Made by a program: the position numbers and the translations under genes. A stretch of 42,115 bases of DNA from Ignavibacterium sp. Lineage in GTDB: Bacteria; Bacteroidota; Ignavibacteria; Ignavibacteriales; Ignavibacteriaceae. Below are positions 18,678 through 27,966 of the stretch, piece by piece. The stretch's first letter is position 1. The number at the start of each line of letters is the position of its first letter. The stretch lies in the NCBI GenBank assembly GCA_020354005.1, contig CP070637.1, forward strand, positions 2,761,888-2,804,002, read 5' to 3'. Under the pieces are notes generated by a model, which was given only the letters and a program-made list of their open reading frames with translations, did not search any database and had not been told where the DNA came from.

Positions 18678-19961
18678 ATGAAAAAATTACTCCTGATATT
18701 ATTTTTCGCTGTTACTGCTATCTTCGCTCAGCCAGAACGCAAACCTGATCGCGGTATTGGTTTTATCCGTTACCAAAAATTATTTCCAACAGTTCAGGTA
18801 CTTCCAAAAGCCGGTACTGAAGTCACATTGTCATATCTTTATCGAATTCCTTACGATTTTCTTGTATTCGAAAGAGATGCCGGAACGTTTAAAGCTTCTG
18901 CAAGAATGTTGGTGGAAGTATATAAAGATGACGAATTAGTACGCAGGGATATACAGGATAAAAAATTGTCAGTAAATGATTTTAATCTTACACAAAGTAG
19001 ATCACTTGCAGTTGAAGGAGTGATTAAATTTGATCTTGATGCAGATGACTATGTTATAATGGGAGAATTTTCTGATTTGCAATCAGAGCAGCTTATCAGA
19101 TTAGCCCCTGTTAATATTGATGGGGTTGAGTACAAAGAAACAGGTATCTACAATCCGGTCGTCATCAAACTTGACCAAAGTAATTGCAACGGCAAAAAAT
19201 TACCTCTTATTATAAACTATGGTGGAAGCATACCATTTAACTCACAGGATTATCAATTGGTAATACCTGTTTCCGATACAACTGCTGAGACAATCAGTGT
19301 TGAACTTGTGAACAATGATGGGAACCAGATTATAAAAACTATTAGCGAAGCTTATGTAACCGGAATTTCGATGATGGAGTGTGATAGTAAACTTTTTATA
19401 AATACCAATGATGATAACCAAACAACCAAGAATTTTATCCTGCGCGACTTTAGCCAAATCCTAAACGAAGGATTGCTACTTACAAATGTTACTGTTGGTA
19501 CGGATGGAGAATCACGTGAATTTCCGCTTAGTGTTAAATGGGTGAACAAACCGCTCTCACTTAGAAATGCTGAGTTTGCAATTGAGATGCTGCAGTTCAT
19601 AGAAGAAGAAAATGTTGTTGCTAATCTCCTGGATGTCGATAGTGATGAATATCCCAAAGCTCTGCACAACTATTGGAAAAAATATGATCCCACACCTGAT
19701 ACTGAATACAATGAGTTGATGGAAGAATATTATTCACGCATTGATTATGCGGCAATGGAATTCAGGGGAATAACAAAAAATAATGGATTATCAACAGACA
19801 GGGGGAAGGTCTATATCAGATACGGTCAACCTGATTCAATTGAGCGATCATCAAATGATCTTGGTTACGTTGTTGAAACCTGGACCTACAGCTCACCAAA
19901 CCAAAAATTTGTTTTCGTGGATCAGCAGGGAACAGGCAACTTTATTCTAATCAGCGGGTAA
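18678..19961 (+). CDS. GWxTD-domain secreted protein
   Basis: This 427-residue protein starts with a signal peptide (about 1-18, ending IFAQ). The middle is beta-rich and unassigned. The C-terminal 120 residues form the GWxTD domain, recognised from the STDRGKVYIRYGQPDSIER stretch and the closing WTYSSPNQKFVFVD. The GW of the name-giving motif is GL here. Such proteins occur in Bacteroidota, Chlorobi and Acidobacteria and have no assigned biochemical role. The stop shares one base with the pdxA start (TAATG), so the genes are translationally coupled. Confidence 0.85.
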   Translation: MKKLLLILFFAVTAIFAQPERKPDRGIGFIRYQKLFPTVQVLPKAGTEVTLSYLYRIPYDFLVFERDAGTFKASARMLVEVYKDDELVRRDIQDKKLSVNDFNLTQSRSLAVEGVIKFDLDADDYVIMGEFSDLQSEQLIRLAPVNIDGVEYKETGIYNPVVIKLDQSNCNGKKLPLIINYGGSIPFNSQDYQLVIPVSDTTAETISVELVNNDGNQIIKTISEAYVTGISMMECDSKLFINTNDDNQTTKNFILRDFSQILNEGLLLTNVTVGTDGESREFPLSVKWVNKPLSLRNAEFAIEMLQFIEEENVVANLLDVDSDEYPKALHNYWKKYDPTPDTEYNELMEEYYSRIDYAAMEFRGITKNNGLSTDRGKVYIRYGQPDSIERSSNDLGYVVETWTYSSPNQKFVFVDQQGTGNFILISG

Positions 19962-20953
19962 TGAGTAAATTCATTTTTACCTGTGGGGATGTGAACGGAA
20001 TAGGTCCGGAACTAGCAATAAAGACTATCAATAAAATCACTTCCCATAATTATCCTGATATAATTTATTTAATCTGTCCTTCCAATGTTTTTTATAATAC
20101 CATAAAACACATAAATCCTGAATTTAATTATGAAATAGTGAAGGATATTAAAAATGAAACAAACAGTTTTGTAACTGTGATAGACATTGGAAATGCTAAA
20201 CAGAGAATCGGTAAAGCAACGGTGACGTCGGGTAAAACAGCATATAAAGCTCTTAGAACTTCGTATGATATATTGAATTCAGGTAATGCTAGTGCAGTAA
20301 TAACTGCTCCTGTTTCTAAAACTGCAATAAATATGGCTGGTTTTGATTTTAGAGGACAGACAGAGACATTTGCTAAATGGACGAAGAGTTCTAGCTTTGT
20401 TATGACATTCCTATCGAAAAAGATGAATGCTGCTTTATTTTCCACTCACAGCCCTTTAAAAGATGTTTATAAGATATTAAAAACAAGTAGGTTAGAAGAT
20501 ACAATTAAAATTATATATCAGATGCTGGAAAATGATTTAGGAGTTTCAAAACCGAAAATTGCTGTGCTTGGGTTCAATCCGCATGCTGGTGAAAATGGAA
20601 TAATTGGGAAGGAAGAAATCTCAGTAATTGCTCCGGTTATTAACAGGTTAAAAAAATTAATCTCAGTTGAAGGTCCTTTTTCTTCCGATGCCTTTTTTGC
20701 AAATAGAAGATATAAGGATTTTGATATAACTCTTGGTATGTATCATGACCAGGTTTTAATACCGTTCAAGCTGCTGAATTTTGGTAAAGGAGTAAATTAT
20801 ACTGCGGGACTTCCATTTGTAAGAACTTCTCCCGATCATGGAGTAGCCTATGATATTGCTGATAAATATATTGCAGATGAATCGAGTATGGTTCAAGCAT
20901 ATAAATATGCCAGGCGCATAGTTAGGAACAGGAAGAGAATAAATGAAAATTAA
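19961..20953 (+). CDS. pdxA: 4-hydroxythreonine-4-phosphate dehydrogenase
   Basis: This 330-residue NAD-dependent enzyme acts in the deoxyxylulose-5-phosphate-dependent route to pyridoxal phosphate. Family marks are GDVNGIGPELAIK at the N terminus, VITAPVSKTAIN, the metal and substrate region GFNPHAGENGIIG, MYHDQVLIPFK, and VRTSPDHGVAYDIA at the C terminus. It overlaps both the GWxTD gene before it and the methyltransferase after it. Confidence 0.95.
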   Translation: MSKFIFTCGDVNGIGPELAIKTINKITSHNYPDIIYLICPSNVFYNTIKHINPEFNYEIVKDIKNETNSFVTVIDIGNAKQRIGKATVTSGKTAYKALRTSYDILNSGNASAVITAPVSKTAINMAGFDFRGQTETFAKWTKSSSFVMTFLSKKMNAALFSTHSPLKDVYKILKTSRLEDTIKIIYQMLENDLGVSKPKIAVLGFNPHAGENGIIGKEEISVIAPVINRLKKLISVEGPFSSDAFFANRRYKDFDITLGMYHDQVLIPFKLLNFGKGVNYTAGLPFVRTSPDHGVAYDIADKYIADESSMVQAYKYARRIVRNRKRINEN

Positions 20954-21692
20954 GATTGAGGCATACGAAGCTCTATCAGTTATTTATGACGAGGTTATGA
21001 AACACATTGATTACAAGCATTGGTCTGAATATATATTAGATATTGCGAAGGATCATAATAAGGATAATAACGCCAGAGTTTTAGAACTATCTGCAGGAAT
21101 AGGGAAGATGGCCAGAAGGATCTCAAAAAAATTTTCCGACTATGTTTTTACTGATAGATCCTTTCGAATGCTTCAGCAGAGTAATGAAATAAATCTTAGA
21201 AAAGTATGCTGTGATATGACATCCTTGCCGTTTAATGGAGAATTTGATTTTATCTTTTCAACTTTTGACAGTGTAAACTATCTTTTAAATAAAAGTAAGT
21301 TACTATCATTATTTACAGAAGTAAAAAATGTTCTCTCCGAAAACGGTATATTTACTTTCGATGTTAGTTTAGAGAATAACAGCCTTGAATTTAAAAGGAA
21401 TCAAAAAACAAAAGGTTCTGCAAAAGGTTACAGCTTTAAAAGAACAAGTAAATATAATCTTAAATCCAGAATTCATAAAAATATATTTGAGATTACAGAT
21501 CATTTGGGTGTTGTTACTGAGGAAGTACATAAGCAGAAAATTTATAAATTCGACACATATTTTGAATTAATTAATGAAGCCGGACTTGTTGTTGTGGAAT
21601 GCCTTGAAGCATTTACATTTAATCACGGAAATGAGAACTCTGAAAGAATTCAATTTATATTAAAACCAATAGGTAAAAATGTTAAGTTTTAG
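20943..21692 (+). CDS. Class I SAM-dependent methyltransferase, substrate unknown
   Basis: This 249-residue protein has the Rossmann methyltransferase core. Motif I is VLELSAGIGKMARRI (about residue 40), then YVFTDRS at the acidic residue of motif II, and FDFIFSTFDSVNYLL with a late DSVNYL. The C-terminal half is beta-rich and similar to small-molecule methyltransferases. The start lies within the pdxA end (11-base overlap, GGAAGAG ribosome site) and the end overlaps ftsE by 14 bases. The tight coupling hints at a link to one of its neighbours, but the substrate cannot be read. Confidence 0.85.
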   Translation: MKIKIEAYEALSVIYDEVMKHIDYKHWSEYILDIAKDHNKDNNARVLELSAGIGKMARRISKKFSDYVFTDRSFRMLQQSNEINLRKVCCDMTSLPFNGEFDFIFSTFDSVNYLLNKSKLLSLFTEVKNVLSENGIFTFDVSLENNSLEFKRNQKTKGSAKGYSFKRTSKYNLKSRIHKNIFEITDHLGVVTEEVHKQKIYKFDTYFELINEAGLVVVECLEAFTFNHGNENSERIQFILKPIGKNVKF

Positions 21693-22350
21693 CAACGTTG
21701 ATTTTAATTACGATAAACAAACTGTGTTTACAGATTTGAATATGGAACTTGATGAAGGGGAGTTTGTGTTCCTGATCGGTAAAAGTGGTGTCGGAAAAAG
21801 TACCTTGCTTCAGATGATATATATGAACCTATTGCCCTCATCCGGATATGTGAGAGTTAATGGTTATGATTCAAGTACAATTAAAGGTAATCAGCTGCCG
21901 GCTTTACGGAAAAAGCTTGGATTGATCTTTCAGGATTTTAAGTTGTTGCAAGACAGAAATGTTTATGACAATCTCTTATTCGTTCTTGAGGCAACAAACA
22001 CATCAAAGAGAAGAATTAAAAAGAAAATAAATGACGTGCTAACCGATGTTGGTCTTTCGCATAAGCGACTGAGCATGCCCGATCAGCTTTCCGGTGGAGA
22101 GCAGCAAAGAGTTGCTATTGCAAGAGCTCTATTAAACGATCCCATTTTAGTGCTTGCCGATGAGCCTACGGGTAACCTTGATCCCGAGACGAGTCGTGAA
22201 ATACTTGATATACTAAGAAAAATACATAAGAAGGGAACCGCTGTTGTTGTTGCTACGCACAACTATGAGATAGTAAAAAGAATAAATGCACGCATTATTA
22301 AATTGGAAGATGGTAAAGCATTCAAAGCAGTGATTAAAAGTAAAGAGTAA
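21679..22350 (+). CDS. ftsE: FtsE-type ABC ATPase
   Basis: This 223-residue ABC ATPase has Walker [10 protein letters not shown] (about residue 34), the Q-loop FQDFKLL, signature [15 protein letters not shown], Walker [12 protein letters not shown] and switch His in VATHNYEI. The spacing and the THNYEIV ending fit FtsE, which with FtsX controls cell-wall hydrolases at division. LolD is the nearest alternative. No ftsX follows: the next gene, adk, is on the other strand and its stop is only 5 bases away. The partner must therefore lie elsewhere. Confidence 0.85.
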   Translation: MLSFSNVDFNYDKQTVFTDLNMELDEGEFVFLIGKSGVGKSTLLQMIYMNLLPSSGYVRVNGYDSSTIKGNQLPALRKKLGLIFQDFKLLQDRNVYDNLLFVLEATNTSKRRIKKKINDVLTDVGLSHKRLSMPDQLSGGEQQRVAIARALLNDPILVLADEPTGNLDPETSREILDILRKIHKKGTAVVVATHNYEIVKRINARIIKLEDGKAFKAVIKSKE

Positions 22351-22355
22351 CAGAA

Positions 22356-23000
22356 CTAAGTTTTTAATGCCTTTAATATCGATTCGCTTATTTCATTAAC
22401 CGAGCCTATACCATCTACTACAATTACCTCTCCTTGTTTTTCATAATAATTAAGCACCGGCATAGTTGATGATTTGAATACTTCCAGCCTTTTACGGATA
22501 ACCTCCTCTTTATCATCATCCCTTAAATAAAAACTATTTTCTTCATTACAGTTGGGACAATTATCCAGACCTTTAATTTCCTCCAAAGTAAATATCTTAG
22601 CACAATTTCTACAAGCACGTCTGCGATTTAACCTCTTGATTATTTCTTCTTCATCTGCTGTTAAGTTTATCACTGAAACATGCTCTATTTTTAGTTCACG
22701 AAGCAGATTATCTAATGCTTCCGCCTGGACTTCCGTACGAGGGAAACCATCAAGTATAAATCCCTTTTGGCTGTCGGGTTTATTTAATCTATCCTTAATT
22801 ATTTCAATCATTACATCATCAGGAACAAGCTCACCTCGATTCATAATCTCAGCAGCTTTTTTACCAGCTTCTGTTTGATCCTTTACCGACTGCCGTAAAA
22901 TATCGCCCGTTGATATATGAGGTATATTTAATTTTTCAGAAAATATTTTTGCCTGCGTTCCTTTACCAACGCCGGGTGAACCAAATAAAATCAATCGCAT
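22356..23000 (-). CDS. adk: Adenylate kinase
   Basis: This 214-residue enzyme converts AMP and ATP to two ADP. The P-loop is GSPGVGKGTQ at the N terminus, the AMP site has STGDILRQ, and FILDGFPRTEVQAEAL is the catalytic stretch. The LID has four cysteines, CRNC and CPNC, arranged for a structural zinc as in Gram-positive and thermophile enzymes. It converges on ftsE with a 5-base gap and no visible terminator between. Confidence 0.96.
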   Translation of the reverse strand: MRLILFGSPGVGKGTQAKIFSEKLNIPHISTGDILRQSVKDQTEAGKKAAEIMNRGELVPDDVMIEIIKDRLNKPDSQKGFILDGFPRTEVQAEALDNLLRELKIEHVSVINLTADEEEIIKRLNRRRACRNCAKIFTLEEIKGLDNCPNCNEENSFYLRDDDKEEVIRKRLEVFKSSTMPVLNYYEKQGEVIVVDGIGSVNEISESILKALKT

Positions 23001-23069
23001 AAAGTTTCCAATTTTTTATGAATATTATTACTAAGATTTTCTCTTATCAAATTTAATTAATTGGTGTGT

Positions 23070-23552
23070 TTAAGCATTTCCTTTTATAGAAGAATTTCTT
23101 ACGGAAGAAAAAAATTGTGAAAGTAATCTTTGGCTTTCCTCTGTATAAATACCTGAATATACTTTTATTTTATGATTTGTTTTGCCGTCATCAGCAAGAT
23201 TATATATACTACCACAAGCACCAAACTTTGGATCAAAAGCTGCAAAGTAAAGTTCGTTTATTCTGGATGCAAGCATTGCACCGGCGCACATTACGCAAGG
23301 TTCAAGAGTTACATATATGGAACAATCTTCAAGTCTCCAATTACCTATGTTATTTTCTGCTGCTGTGATAGCAATCATTTCGGCATGTGCGGTTGCATCA
23401 TTTAATTTTTCTATCTGGTTGTACCCTCTTCCGATAATTTTATTATCACTTACAACAACAGCTCCAACTGGTACTTCGTTTTCCACTAATGCTCGTTCAG
23501 CCTCCTGCAATGCAGCATACATAAATCGATATGTATCTTCCGAAAAATTCAT
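23070..23552 (-). CDS. tadA: tRNA-specific adenosine deaminase
   Basis: This 160-residue enzyme forms inosine at the tRNA anticodon wobble position. The zinc and catalytic residues are in ATAHAEMIAI and TLEPCVMCAGAML. The start at 23552 is chosen because MNFSEDTYRFMYAALQEA is the usual N terminus and GGTATTGGA precedes it. An upstream ATG at 23603 would add 17 unrelated residues. It is followed by adk across a 69-base gap. Confidence 0.93.
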   Translation of the reverse strand: MNFSEDTYRFMYAALQEAERALVENEVPVGAVVVSDNKIIGRGYNQIEKLNDATAHAEMIAITAAENNIGNWRLEDCSIYVTLEPCVMCAGAMLASRINELYFAAFDPKFGACGSIYNLADDGKTNHKIKVYSGIYTEESQRLLSQFFSSVRNSSIKGNA

Positions 23553-23638
23553 TTCCAATACCAATAAAAAAATCTCGGTGATAGGTGAATTAAACATTCT
23601 CAAAATGAAGTGGCTGCGGTATCATAAATAAAAGTAGG

Positions 23639-23700
23639 GTAGCCGCAACTTTCAAGTTGCGTAAAAGTAATAGTAGCGCAAGCTGAAGCTTGCGACTACC
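23639..23700. repeat. Nested palindromic repeat (REP-like)
   Basis: There are two adjacent hairpins: CGCAACTT/AAGTTGCG (23644-23661, loop TC) and CGCAAGCT/AGCTTGCG (23677-23694, loop GA). The second is extended by GTAG/CTAC. The outer ends GGTAGCCGCAACTT and AGCTTGCGACTACC are also near-complementary (11 of 14), so the whole is nested. It is more GC-rich than the flanks. The form resembles REP/BIME elements moved by RAYT (Y1) transposases. It sits upstream of tadA and downstream of the radical SAM gene. Confidence 0.65.
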
Positions 23701-23760
23701 ATATAAATTTTAGAATATTAAACAGTATTAGAATTCTACCTTCTTTTAATTCAGATTAAA

Positions 23761-24966
23761 TTAATTCATAATTTTCTTTGGAAAGGCATTAACATTCCTA
23801 CCAAAATTTAATTGCTCTTCCATCCTGCACGACCAAACAAGTTTTCCATTCCAAACAGTTATATCCGGGCAGCCATCACACATATTTTGTCTTCCATCCT
23901 GCAGAAAATCAACCGGTTGAATTATCATAACGGATTGATAGTGTAATCGCCTGAATATGTTGAGAGGATTTTTGTAAAAGTTAAAGAATGTTTTTCTTAA
24001 TTTTTTATCAAAGGCGCTCATCAATAACATCAATTTGCCTTTCTTTGTGTCCTTTGGTTTTGCATAGGCAAGATATCTATCATATAATAAATGATTAAAC
24101 ATCTGAATAGCTTCCATACCTTTCCTTCCCATATAGCCGTATGTTTTCTCTTTAGTACCCATTCTGCCAGTTAATAGCCATTTGAATGAATCCGGTTTTT
24201 CGGATCCATTCAGATAAGCACAGGGATCGAAATCGGGATATTCTATTCTAATTAACTCAACGATTTCAGGTGCTTTAATATCGGCTCGTGATTTTGAATC
24301 TTCGTTATATACAAGATCACCCATTTCAATTTTTTGAGGTCCAGCATAATAATCCAAATCTTTATTATTAACAGCACGGTAAAGTATAAAGACTATTACA
24401 TGTACAATATCAATGTGCTTGTTTGCCCATTTAACCATTTCGGGAACATATTTCATTGTATCTTCATAAACCGTAGAATTGAAAGCGCATGAAATATCAC
24501 CGGCTTCTGCCAGCATTTCTGCGTAGTGAAGTCTTAATTCATTTAGTTCAAGCTCGTTTTTATTTTTCCAATGCGGTCTGCCTTGCTTGCTATCTATGTG
24601 AAATGTAAATCCAAACACTCCTGCTTTTTTAAGCTCAGCTAATAATTCTTTCGTTAATGCTAAACCATTTGTGTTCAGGATTGGCTTCATTCCTCGTTTT
24701 TTTACATCCCTTACAATCTCAACTATATCAGGATGTGTTAAGGGATCACCGCCTGCAATAGATACTCCGTCTGCATTTCTTAATTTTTGAAATATATCAA
24801 GCTCTTCTCTAACCTGACTCATGGGCTTATGTCCGTCGTTTTCGTTTAGACGATAACAACCCTCACAATATAAATTGCATTTTGCGGTTGGTTCAAGCCA
24901 GGAAATAGAATTATCAGTTAGGTTCCAGGGAAGTCTGTAATAATCAAGATGATTAAGTGTCATCAT
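23761..24966 (-). CDS. Radical SAM protein with C-terminal cysteine cluster
   Basis: This 401-residue protein carries the radical SAM [4Fe-4S] motif CNLYCEGC (Cx3CxxC) near residue 32, followed by the SAM-contacting GGDPLTHPDIVE. Near the C terminus, MCDGCPDITVWNGKLVWSCRMEE forms a second, SPASM-like cysteine group. The middle (about 190-330) is not assigned. An AGGG six bases before the second ATG (24963) suggests translation may start there. Substrate and pathway are unknown. It stands alone, with the repeat downstream. Confidence 0.85.
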   Translation of the reverse strand: MMTLNHLDYYRLPWNLTDNSISWLEPTAKCNLYCEGCYRLNENDGHKPMSQVREELDIFQKLRNADGVSIAGGDPLTHPDIVEIVRDVKKRGMKPILNTNGLALTKELLAELKKAGVFGFTFHIDSKQGRPHWKNKNELELNELRLHYAEMLAEAGDISCAFNSTVYEDTMKYVPEMVKWANKHIDIVHVIVFILYRAVNNKDLDYYAGPQKIEMGDLVYNEDSKSRADIKAPEIVELIRIEYPDFDPCAYLNGSEKPDSFKWLLTGRMGTKEKTYGYMGRKGMEAIQMFNHLLYDRYLAYAKPKDTKKGKLMLLMSAFDKKLRKTFFNFYKNPLNIFRRLHYQSVMIIQPVDFLQDGRQNMCDGCPDITVWNGKLVWSCRMEEQLNFGRNVNAFPKKIMN

Positions 24967-25133
24967 TCACCCTATCAACAAATTAATGAAAAGATTGATT
25001 AATAATATTTTAAAATTATTCTATCAAAATTAAAAAATTAAAATTAAAATACTATTTAAAATGATTTTGGATGGATAAATTATATTTATGGGTATCGACA
25101 ATTAGGATTTACTCATCTATTCTGATTGAAGAG

Positions 25134-25147
25134 AAATTTCGAAATTT
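25134..25147. promoter_or_regulatory. 14-bp perfect palindrome upstream of the STAS gene
   Basis: AAATTTCGAAATTT is a perfect palindrome 117 bases before the STAS-domain start, in a 297-base gap between divergent genes. It may be an operator, but in AT-rich DNA it could be chance. Nothing else recognisable is in the gap, apart from a strong GGAG ribosome site before the STAS gene. Confidence 0.3.
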
Positions 25148-25263
25148 ACTTTTTGGCTGAAAAGAAGATTTTTCTTTATATTGAATAACAACTTCAAACA
25201 AGACTAATAAAAGAATTGTTTAAGAACTGGAAATAAAAATTAAGTAAATCAACTGGAGTAAAT

Positions 25264-25605
25264 ATGAATCTTAAAGTAGAAGAAAAATACAATGCTGTTG
25301 TCCTGGAATTAAAAGGGAAATTAATGGGTGGTCCCTTTATGCAGGAGATGAATGAGACTCTTCATACGTTACTTGATGAGGATAAGAAAAACGTTGTGGT
25401 TGATATGGGAGGTGTAACTTTAGTCACGAGTTCGGGAATTGGTATTTTAATTAGCGGATACACAACGATGACAAACGGCGGTGGAAATTTGAAGATAGCC
25501 CATACATCCGATAAAGTTAAGGGACTTCTTTCCATTACAAAATTAGACAGCATTTTTGAACATTACACAACTGTTGAGGAAGCCTTAAAAAGCTACGAAG
25601 AATAG
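25264..25605 (+). CDS. STAS-domain anti-sigma factor antagonist
   Basis: This 113-residue single-domain protein is like SpoIIAA/RsbV. The phosphorylatable serine region is VTLVTSSGIGILISG (about residues 52-66), and the C terminus TKLDSIFEHYTTVEEAL is typical. In known systems an unphosphorylated antagonist binds an anti-sigma kinase and frees a sigma factor. No kinase or phosphatase partner is next to it. GGAG lies five bases before the ATG. It appears monocistronic, with 206 bases before the next gene. Confidence 0.9.
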   Translation: MNLKVEEKYNAVVLELKGKLMGGPFMQEMNETLHTLLDEDKKNVVVDMGGVTLVTSSGIGILISGYTTMTNGGGNLKIAHTSDKVKGLLSITKLDSIFEHYTTVEEALKSYEE

Positions 25606-25811
25606 CTTTGGAATTTTCTTATCTGGGGTAAGATATTTTTGAAATTAGGAATTGCGGGTAAACTGTAAACAATAATTTACATTTTATTCACTTTTTATGT
25701 TTTGCCTACCGAAATCATTCCCAAGTAATATCCTTAATAGAAAAGGATTATTATTGATTCATGGAGATTTTTTAACTACATTGATGATAGATTCTAACAC
25801 AACCGATTGCT

Positions 25812-27092
25812 ATGTGTTTGATACGTTACATCATTCTAATTGTAGTTTTTTTAATAGTTGAAATTCAACCTCAGGGGAAAGTTATTGTTATTAATGCCGA
25901 TGTCCCAATTCAACCAGCAAGTGTTGATTATATCCAATCCGGAATAGCAAAATCAATAGAAGAAAATGCTGAATGTCTTATAATTAATCTTAACACACCG
26001 GGCGGATTGCTTAAATCCACACGTGTAATTGTAACTGAGTTCCTTCAATCTGAAATACCGGTAGTAGTTTACGTTTATCCGTCAGGTTCCCAAGCGGCTT
26101 CAGCAGGTGTATTCATAGCAATGGCCGCACATATTGCGGCGATGGCACCCGGAACAAACATAGGTGCAGCTCATCCGGTAAGTTTAATGGGTGCACAGGA
26201 TTCCATAATGATGGAGAAGGCAACAAATGATGCAGCTGCTTTTATAAGAACCATAGGTGAAAAACGAAAGCGCAACATTGAGTGGGGAGAAGATGCAGTA
26301 AGAAAGAGCCTATCAATTACTGAGACTGAAGCATTGGAATTAAATGTTATTGATATCGTTGCGAAAGATCTTAATGATTTAGTAGGGCAACTTGATGGTA
26401 GAGAAGTCGAAATCACTGATGGAATTAAAACTCTTCAGACAAAAGATGCTGAAGTAGTAACACTTGATATGACTTTCGCACAAAAAATATTAAGCATTCT
26501 CAGCGATCCGAATATTGCATACATTTTATTGATGATTGGTATATATGGATTGTTCTTCGAGCTTTATAATCCCGGTGCAATGTTTCCGGGTATCGTAGGG
26601 GGTATTTGTTTGATATTGGCGTTTTACTCTATGCACGCGCTACCGATTAACTATGCTGGATTAGCTTTGATATTATTAAGCATAATTCTCTTCATTCTGG
26701 AAATAAAAATAGTGAGTCACGGTGCATTATCAATCGGCGGGGTAATAGCTCTTTTCCTTGGATCGATGATGTTGATTGATACAGAATCAATATTAGAAGC
26801 AATGGAGATTTCTATGGAATTAATCATCCTAATAGTCATACTTACGGCAGCATTTTTCCTTTTTGCAATTTCGCTTGGAATAAAAGCACAACGCAGAAAA
26901 CCGGCTACTGGTCCCGAAGGAATAGTTGGTGAAAAAGGAATAACAGTAACTAAACTATCACCTTCAGGAGAGGTGAGTGTTCATGGAGAATTCTGGAAAG
27001 CCGAAAGTCTGGATGGTGATATTAAAAAGGGAGAAAGTATTGAAGTGATGGAAATAGCAAATCTTATTTTAAAAGTAAAAAAGGTTAACTAA
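25812..27092 (+). CDS. NfeD-family membrane-bound ClpP-class protease
   Basis: This 426-residue protein has an N-terminal signal or membrane segment (1-20) and a ClpP/crotonase-like protease domain (about 22-210). The nucleophile Ser is in GSQAASAGVFIAM and a Lys follows in MMEKATND. Four to five membrane helices (about 225-365) and a C-terminal OB-fold NfeD domain (GPEGIVGEKG... to the end) complete it. Archaeal PH1510 of this class cleaves the hydrophobic tail of its slipin partner. The slipin gene follows by 30 bases, the classic operon. No clear ribosome site precedes the ATG at 25812. Confidence 0.93.
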   Translation: MCLIRYIILIVVFLIVEIQPQGKVIVINADVPIQPASVDYIQSGIAKSIEENAECLIINLNTPGGLLKSTRVIVTEFLQSEIPVVVYVYPSGSQAASAGVFIAMAAHIAAMAPGTNIGAAHPVSLMGAQDSIMMEKATNDAAAFIRTIGEKRKRNIEWGEDAVRKSLSITETEALELNVIDIVAKDLNDLVGQLDGREVEITDGIKTLQTKDAEVVTLDMTFAQKILSILSDPNIAYILLMIGIYGLFFELYNPGAMFPGIVGGICLILAFYSMHALPINYAGLALILLSIILFILEIKIVSHGALSIGGVIALFLGSMMLIDTESILEAMEISMELIILIVILTAAFFLFAISLGIKAQRRKPATGPEGIVGEKGITVTKLSPSGEVSVHGEFWKAESLDGDIKKGESIEVMEIANLILKVKKVN

Positions 27093-27122
27093 AAGTTTTA
27101 TTACAACAAACCGGAGGATGCA

Positions 27123-27893
27123 ATGCCTGAATTATCTACATACTTAGGTGTGATAATATTTTTTGTTGTCATCATACTTGCAAGTGCAATTCGTATTCTT
27201 CGTGAATATGAAAGGGGAGTAATATTCAGATTGGGAAGATTAATTGGTGCAAAAGGACCAGGTTTGATTTTGCTCATTCCTGTAGTTGATAGAATGGTAA
27301 GAGTAAGTTTAAGAACTGTTGTAATGGATGTACAACCACAAGATGTAATTACAAAAGATAACGTTTCGTTAAAAGTTAATGCTGTAGTTTACTTCCGAGT
27401 TGTGCAAGCCGAGAAAGCAATTGTAGAAGTTGAACGGTTTTTAGAAGCTACATCGCAGCTATCGCAAACTACTTTAAGAAGTGTCCTCGGACAGTCGCAG
27501 CTTGATGAGTTATTAGCAGAGCGTGATAAGATAAACAGGGAACTGCAAAAAATAATAGACCATCAAACCGAACCTTGGGGAATAAAAGTCTCAAATGTAG
27601 AAGTTAAGCACGTGGACCTTCCGATAGAGATGCAGAGAGCAATGGCTAAGCAGGCAGAAGCCGAAAGGGAGAGAAGAGCAAAAGTTATACATGCTGAAGG
27701 TGAATACCAGGCTAGTCAGAAATTAAGCGATGCTGCAACTATAATAAGTAAGGACCCCACTGCATTACAGTTACGATTTCTTCAAACATTAACTGAAGTA
27801 GCTTCTGAAAAAAATTCTACAACAATTTTCCCGGTACCAATAGATTTGTTAACCCCATATCTGAAAAAAAATACTGATAAGGAGAAGAAGTAA
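27123..27893 (+). CDS. Slipin (SPFH/band 7 membrane protein)
   Basis: This 256-residue stomatin-like protein has one N-terminal membrane helix (about 6-25) and an SPFH domain starting with [21 protein letters not shown]. The central part has [18 protein letters not shown], and the following coiled-coil region (about 170-215) is rich in Ala, Glu and Arg. It is the usual partner and substrate of NfeD proteases and oligomerises in membrane microdomains. A strong GGAGG precedes its ATG by 5 bases. Confidence 0.94.
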   Translation: MPELSTYLGVIIFFVVIILASAIRILREYERGVIFRLGRLIGAKGPGLILLIPVVDRMVRVSLRTVVMDVQPQDVITKDNVSLKVNAVVYFRVVQAEKAIVEVERFLEATSQLSQTTLRSVLGQSQLDELLAERDKINRELQKIIDHQTEPWGIKVSNVEVKHVDLPIEMQRAMAKQAEAERERRAKVIHAEGEYQASQKLSDAATIISKDPTALQLRFLQTLTEVASEKNSTTIFPVPIDLLTPYLKKNTDKEKK

Positions 27894-27966
27894 TTTTAAA
27901 TCTATCCTTTGATTGAGCGGACAGTAAAAATAGAATACTATATCCAATTATGCATTTTTACCTGCG

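Noticed and set aside
25730-25765. Imperfect hairpin ATATCCTT/AAGGATTATT between the STAS and NfeD genes as terminator
   Set aside because: The stem contains a bulge and no T-run follows; chance is likely in AT-rich DNA.
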